NCBI GenBank assembly: GCA_900771955.1
Contig: CAAGPW010000099.1
Coordinates: forward strand, 1-16,311
DNA: 16,311 nucleotides
Reading direction: 5' to 3'
Source: Lachnospiraceae bacterium
GTDB lineage: Bacteria > Bacillota > Clostridia > Lachnospirales > Lachnospiraceae
The notes under the pieces were generated by a model that was given only the letters and a program-made list of their open reading frames with translations, did not search any database and was not told where the DNA came from. Positions 12,560 through 16,311 of the stretch are shown here, in pieces. The translations under genes were made by a program, and so were the position numbers. Position 1 is the first letter of the stretch, and each line of letters begins with the position of its first letter.

Positions 12560-13495
12560 TCAGTCTCCTTTCTTTGCCAGGCGAATTCTCGGATCGATGA
12601 TTCCATACAGAATATCCACCACGAGCATTATGCCGATATACATCGCTGAGTAAATAAAGCTGAGCGCAATGACCACGTTATAGTCATTGGACTGTATCGC
12701 ATTGACGAGGAGACTTCCCACGCCCGGTATCGCAAATATTTTTTCCACCACGAGCGATCCTGTCATCAGATCAACGATCAGCGGTGCAAGCACGGTAATG
12801 ATCGGAATCAGTGCGTTGCGCAGTGCATGGCGGAAAATCAGCGCAGAGCCTGAAATTCCCTTGCTCTCGGCGAGCAGCATATAATCGCTTCCCAGCACCT
12901 CAAGCATCTCGCTTCTCGTAAATCTCGCAATGGATGCCATCGTGAACATAGATAACGAAACACTGGGCAGGACACTCGAACGGAAAATGTCATTTTCCGA
13001 AAACAGCATCGGAAACCATCCCAGTTTAAAGCCGAAATTATAGCTTAACGCCAGCGCAAACACGTAGGACGGAACTGATACACCGATAACGGAAATGATT
13101 GTCGCCAGCGAATCCCATATCGTATCGTGTTTTAACGCTGCAAGAAGTCCGAGCAAAAGCCCGATCACAGCACCGATCAAAACTGCATATCCACCGATAC
13201 TGATGGAAATTGGAAGTCTTGTCTGGATCAACTGGGAAATCGGTGTATTCTTTGAAATATTGTAGCTCACACCAAAATCCCCTTTTAACATATTTCCTAC
13301 ATATTTAAAAAACTGTACCGGCAATGGCTCATCCAGACCGTATTTTGTATACAATGCCGCTTTCTGATCCGCATTCAGCTTTTCATCGTTGAACGGGGAA
13401 CCAGGCATCAACTGCATTAAAATGAACAGAACGAGCAAAATTGCAAGCAATGTAAACAGAGATGTGATAATTCTCTTTAACGCATATTTTTTCAC
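12560..13495 (-). CDS. oppB: Oligopeptide ABC transporter, permease (OppB-like)
   Basis: First integral membrane subunit, 311 residues with six helices. Family features: N-terminal helix (about 9-28) followed by MPGSPF, the YGLDEPLPVQFFKYV segment typical of OppB/DppB, the GDFGVSY motif, and the EAA coupling loop around SDYMLLAESKGISGSALIFRH. The start is GTG at 13495 with AAGGAGG about 8 nt upstream, the only well-placed site. It follows oppA by 116 nt across a terminator-like hairpin, and leads into oppC with a 4-nt gap. Confidence 0.93.
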   Translation of the reverse strand: MKKYALKRIITSLFTLLAILLVLFILMQLMPGSPFNDEKLNADQKAALYTKYGLDEPLPVQFFKYVGNMLKGDFGVSYNISKNTPISQLIQTRLPISISIGGYAVLIGAVIGLLLGLLAALKHDTIWDSLATIISVIGVSVPSYVFALALSYNFGFKLGWFPMLFSENDIFRSSVLPSVSLSMFTMASIARFTRSEMLEVLGSDYMLLAESKGISGSALIFRHALRNALIPIITVLAPLIVDLMTGSLVVEKIFAIPGVGSLLVNAIQSNDYNVVIALSFIYSAMYIGIMLVVDILYGIIDPRIRLAKKGD

Positions 13496-13546
13496 GTTCC
13501 TCTCCTCCTTAGTTGTAATATCCGATCAATCTGCCTTATATATGGC

Positions 13547-13583
13547 AAAAAGCCGCACCAAAGTTATGCACTTTAGTGCGGCT
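13547..13583 (-). terminator. Terminator-like hairpin between oppA and oppB
   Basis: A 13-bp inverted repeat (13551-13563 with 13571-13583, one mismatch, arms AGCCGCAC / GTGCGGCT) with a 7-nt loop is followed by TTTTT on the minus strand. It probably acts as a partial terminator and 3' stabiliser of the oppA message, giving more binding protein than permease. Confidence 0.82.
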
Positions 13584-13611
13584 ATGGTCTTTCCTGAAAA
13601 ATCCTTAAAAA

Positions 13612-15318
13612 TTACTCTGTCTTTTCAGCATCTTTGTATACACGGTTAAGTGCAACCGGATGATACTCAACGCCAGTCACCTTTGAAGAAAGCATTTCTG
13701 CATTACACTGTGTGTAAAGCGGGAAAATAACAGCATCATTCATCACAAGCTGCTCTGCATCATATAACTTCGCCCAGCGTCCTGCCGCATCTGTGCAGAG
13801 ATCTCCGGTCGTGCACTCAGCAATGATCGCATCATAATCTGCGTTGCTCCACAGACCGTAGTTGTTGGAATTGTCTGTAACCCACATACCAAGATAAGTC
13901 ATCGGATCTGCGTAGTCCGGTCCCCAACGGGTAAGTCCGAGCTGGAAGTTTCCATCCTGCATATCCTGTACTCTCTGCTTCTTCGGTTCTACCACAAGAT
14001 TTACAGTAAGTCCCGGAAGTGTGGTCTCCCACTGTTCCTTTAATACCTGTGCCACCTTCTGCGGTGCATCATCCGCATCTACGACCATATCCAGAGACAA
14101 CTCGGTAATTCCAAGTTCGTCCAGACCTTTCTGCCAGTAATCTGCTGCTGCGGTCGTATCATATTTGCAAGCATCAGAGAACTTGGTCTGATCTTCTGAG
14201 AAATCAGAACCGTCCGGACCAGTTGCGAATTCCGGCGGAACTGCGGTATATGTAGGTGTGGAACCATCCTTTAACGCATCCTCGGTAATCGCATCACGAT
14301 CAATTGCCATTGTCATTGCCAGACGTACATTTAAGTTTGCAAGTTCCGGTACGGAAGCAATGTTCGGGCTGACATACCACAGATAGCCTGCACCAACTGC
14401 CTTAAATTCCGGATCATCTTTTACCTGATCAACCTGCTCGCCGTTTACCAGTGTAGTATCCAGGGCTCCTGTCTGGTAGCTCATCAGAGCCTGCTGTGAA
14501 TCCTGGATTACCTGATAGCTCAGTCCGGAAAGCTTTACTCTGTCCGCATCATAGTAATCTGCATTCTTTGTAAGATGGAATGCGGTTGCTGCCGGCTGAT
14601 AGGAATCCAGTACAAATGCACCATTGGAAAGTGTTGTCTCCGGGCTGGTTGCAAATGTATCGCCGCAGGAATTAAAGAACTCCTCATTGATCGGATAGAA
14701 AGTCGGGAAATACATCAGGGACAGGAAGTAGCTGACCGGCACATTTAACTCAACCTGAAGTGTTGTGTCATCCACTGCGGTAACACCGAGCTCACTTTTG
14801 TCCTTTTCTCCTGCAATGATTTCTGCCGCATTTTTAACCTGGCCAATGTCACTCAACATATATGCATACTCGGAAGCAACTTCCGGATCAACCGCTCTCT
14901 GCCATCCGAATACGAAATCCTTTGCTGTAACCGGAGTGCCATTGCTCCACTTTGCATCACTCCGAAGATGGAATGTATAAGTCAGACCATCGTCTGATAA
15001 ATCATAGCTTTCTGCAATCGCAGGTACTGCCTGACCGTCTGCATCCATCTGCATCAGACCGTCCGTATAATCTGCGATAACCTCAAATGATGTGCCATCC
15101 GTTGCCTGCTGCGGGTCCAACGACTCCACAGAAGTTTCAAGCATGACATTCATGTCTGATGAACTTGCACTCGCCGCTGTAGCTGAACCGGAACCTGTGC
15201 TCTCAGTTCCTGCCGTCTCCTGTGATCCTGTCGCAGAAGAACTGCTTCCACAGCCTACAAGCCCAAGCAGCATCGTTCCAGCCATCAGTGCTGCCAAAAC
15301 TGCTTTGGTTTTTTTCAT
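13612..15318 (-). CDS. oppA: Oligopeptide ABC transporter, substrate-binding lipoprotein (OppA-like)
   Basis: A 568-residue solute-binding protein of family 5 (SBP_bac_5), which captures peptides outside the cell and delivers them to OppBC. The signal peptide (1-22) ends in the lipobox LVGC, with Cys23 as lipid anchor, followed by a Ser/Gly/Thr/Ala-rich linker to about 54. The family signature lies around YTFHLRSDAKWSNGTPVTAKDFVFGWQR, and FQLGLTRWGPDYADPMTYL near the C-terminal third is typical of peptide-binding members. The start at 15318 has AAGGAGG 8 nt upstream. First gene of the opp operon; its leader contains a terminator-like hairpin (15340-15387). Full length compared with the family's usual 520-570 residues. 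Peptide size preference is not readable. Confidence 0.95.
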   Translation of the reverse strand: MKKTKAVLAALMAGTMLLGLVGCGSSSSATGSQETAGTESTGSGSATAASASSSDMNVMLETSVESLDPQQATDGTSFEVIADYTDGLMQMDADGQAVPAIAESYDLSDDGLTYTFHLRSDAKWSNGTPVTAKDFVFGWQRAVDPEVASEYAYMLSDIGQVKNAAEIIAGEKDKSELGVTAVDDTTLQVELNVPVSYFLSLMYFPTFYPINEEFFNSCGDTFATSPETTLSNGAFVLDSYQPAATAFHLTKNADYYDADRVKLSGLSYQVIQDSQQALMSYQTGALDTTLVNGEQVDQVKDDPEFKAVGAGYLWYVSPNIASVPELANLNVRLAMTMAIDRDAITEDALKDGSTPTYTAVPPEFATGPDGSDFSEDQTKFSDACKYDTTAAADYWQKGLDELGITELSLDMVVDADDAPQKVAQVLKEQWETTLPGLTVNLVVEPKKQRVQDMQDGNFQLGLTRWGPDYADPMTYLGMWVTDNSNNYGLWSNADYDAIIAECTTGDLCTDAAGRWAKLYDAEQLVMNDAVIFPLYTQCNAEMLSSKVTGVEYHPVALNRVYKDAEKTE

Positions 15319-15339
15319 AATAGTATCCTCCTTAGATAT

Positions 15340-15387
15340 AAAAAATAGCGCAAAAAGACCGTTACATCAAAACGCTCCTTTGCGCTA
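15340..15387 (-). promoter_or_regulatory. Terminator-like hairpin in the oppA leader (possible attenuator)
   Basis: TAGCGCAAA (15387-15379) and TTTGCGCTA (15354-15346) form a perfect 9-bp stem, with a 24-nt loop containing an inner CGTT/AACG pair, followed on the minus strand by TTTTTT (15345-15340). The U run ends only about 8 nt before the oppA AAGGAGG. The loop holds AAAGGAG-like sequence and the codon pair ATG-TAA (15367-15362). It could stop transcription early unless prevented by translation, a protein or an alternative fold. Confidence 0.6.
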
Positions 15388-15391
15388 AAAA

Positions 15392-15425
15392 CACTTTATC
15401 ACATTGTATACAATTATGCAAGTAT
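15392..15425 (-). promoter_or_regulatory. Probable oppA promoter region with palindrome ATTGTATACAAT
   Basis: Two overlapping promoter readings exist on the minus strand: TTGCAT (15422-15417), 17 nt, TAAAGT; or TTAAGA, 17 nt, TATACA. Neither is close to consensus. The perfect 12-bp palindrome at 15403-15414 lies in the spacer or on the -10, and fits the GntR-type pattern GTnnAC flanked by T and A, so it may be an operator. Confidence 0.4.
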
Positions 15426-15475
15426 TATCTTAAAATAATTGCATTTTGAGAAAATAACTCAATTTTTCCGACAAA

Positions 15476-16311
15476 CTATGCAAACAGCTTCCGTACTCTG
15501 TCCGCATCAAATGTCACCTGCGACACCTGATCCACTTCGATCTGGTAGAGCGCATTTGCCGCAAGGTGCTCCGCCGCCTGCTCCAGATCCCGGATACCAG
15601 TCGTATCCGCATACTGTGCAACAACGGCATCCAGTCCATCATCTGTGATCACACACTCACCCGGATTCAGCCCGATGCGCTTTAATACCTTTGGCAGTGC
15701 AAATCTGGAAAAAATGATCTTTTTTTCCTCCGGTGTATAATCCGGGATATCGATCACAGCAAAGCGCGACATAAGCGGCGCACTGATCTGCTCCTTGTTA
15801 TTGGCTGTCGCGATCGGATACACGCCTACCGTCGGCACCATACACTCCATATAATTATCGGTAAACCCGAGATTGTCCAGAAGTGTCAAAAGCACGTCCG
15901 CCGGATTTCCGTTTCCTTTTCCCGACGCCGCCTTGTCCAGCTCATTGATGATAAAGACGAGGTTCGACTCACCCGCCATGGAAAATGCCTCCATGATGAT
16001 TCCCGGTTTTGCATTGGCATAGATCCTTGAGCTTCCGGTAAGCTGCTCCGGATCGTTGATGGAGCTCATATCCAGTGTTGTCCACGGCAGCTTTAAAATA
16101 CGCGCAACCGCATAGGCGATCTGCGATTTTCCGGTTCCCGCAGGTCCCACAAGCAACAGTCCGTATGCCGGGAGCGTATGCGTGCGGTTGATCTGGATGA
16201 TCGTCTCCATGATACGCTGTTTTACACGCTCCATACCGTAAAGTTCTTCGTCCAGAATCCTTCGTGCCTCTTTCGGATCGATCGCCTCAAAATAATTGCT
16301 CTTCCACTGCA
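15476..16311 (-). CDS. Lon-like AAA+ ATPase without protease domain (N-terminus beyond window)
   Basis: The C-terminal 278 residues of an AAA+ ATPase closest to the Lon ATPase module. The frame is open to the right edge, and the ATG at 16234 has no ribosome binding site, so the protein starts outside the window. Visible, numbered from that Met: the Lon-like entry ILDEELYGMERVKQRIME just before and after it, Walker A GPAGTGKS (30-37), Walker B LVFIINELDKAA with Asn-Glu in place of Asp-Glu, sensor 1 in PIATANN, a likely arginine finger in APLMSRF, and sensor 2 GIRDLEQ. The protein stops at VRKLFA directly after the AAA+ lid, where Lon would continue into its Ser-Lys protease domain. It is therefore probably a chaperone-like or remodelling ATPase with an unknown N-terminal domain. 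It lies upstream of oppA in the same direction, with only a weak hairpin between. Confidence 0.85.
   Translation of the reverse strand, partial: QWKSNYFEAIDPKEARRILDEELYGMERVKQRIMETIIQINRTHTLPAYGLLLVGPAGTGKSQIAYAVARILKLPWTTLDMSSINDPEQLTGSSRIYANAKPGIIMEAFSMAGESNLVFIINELDKAASGKGNGNPADVLLTLLDNLGFTDNYMECMVPTVGVYPIATANNKEQISAPLMSRFAVIDIPDYTPEEKKIIFSRFALPKVLKRIGLNPGECVITDDGLDAVVAQYADTTGIRDLEQAAEHLAANALYQIEVDQVSQVTFDADRVRKLFA

Noticed and set aside
15340..15425. Known riboswitch or T-box before oppA
   Set aside because: The leader is only about 80 nt, lacks the T-box TGGNACCGCG element and any ligand-binding core I can recognise; only a simple hairpin is visible.

Overview
The window looks like a chromosomal stretch from a Gram-positive anaerobe of the Clostridia, most likely a Lachnospiraceae gut commensal of the Roseburia/Blautia type. 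The grounds are AGGAGG-type ribosome binding sites on almost every gene, sigma-A promoters close to consensus, lipoprotein-type substrate-binding proteins and moderate GC. This placement is inference from composition and gene families; no marker gene is present. All genes but one (hemolysin III) lie on the minus strand. I see no RNA gene, CRISPR array, insertion sequence or phage module. No gene-free stretch exceeds 300 bases.

Left part (1-3825): an apparent operon, read right to left, of a patatin-like phospholipase, a GPH-family sodium/sugar-type symporter and a D-2-hydroxyacid dehydrogenase cut by the window edge. The last two overlap by 4 nt (GTGA). Upstream lies a separately transcribed, short NfeD-like membrane protein with its own promoter and terminator. 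It diverges from a plus-strand hemolysin III/PAQR protein across back-to-back sigma-A promoters embedded in an 8-bp inverted repeat.

Middle part (4740-9420): a small Cys-anchored lipoprotein of unknown function, whose promoter is preceded by a 24-bp tandem repeat. Next is a metal-efflux module made of a P1B-type ATPase and a CsoR repressor gene. Both have perfect-consensus TTGACA-N17-TATAAT promoters, and three copies of a 16-bp CsoR-type operator are visible; one of them overlaps the spacer and -10 of the ATPase promoter. The ATPase lacks an N-terminal HMA domain and its last membrane helix does not carry the usual Cu(I) signature. Then comes a natural fusion of two poorly characterised families (DUF5131, i.e. 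phage Gp37/Gp68-like, plus DUF4186).

Right part (9456-16311): a complete oppABCDF-type oligopeptide ABC transporter. The binding-protein gene is separated from the membrane and ATPase genes by a terminator-like hairpin, which would give excess binding protein. The leader of oppA holds a second terminator-like hairpin just before the ribosome binding site, with a start-stop codon pair (ATG-TAA) in its loop. At the right edge is the C-terminal 278 residues of a Lon-related AAA+ ATPase that ends without any Lon protease domain.

The best candidates for something new are the DUF5131-DUF4186 fusion, the protease-less Lon-like AAA+ protein with an Asn-Glu Walker B, the unusual metal ATPase paired with CsoR, and the oppA leader. 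I found no clear multi-gene novel defence or biosynthetic system.
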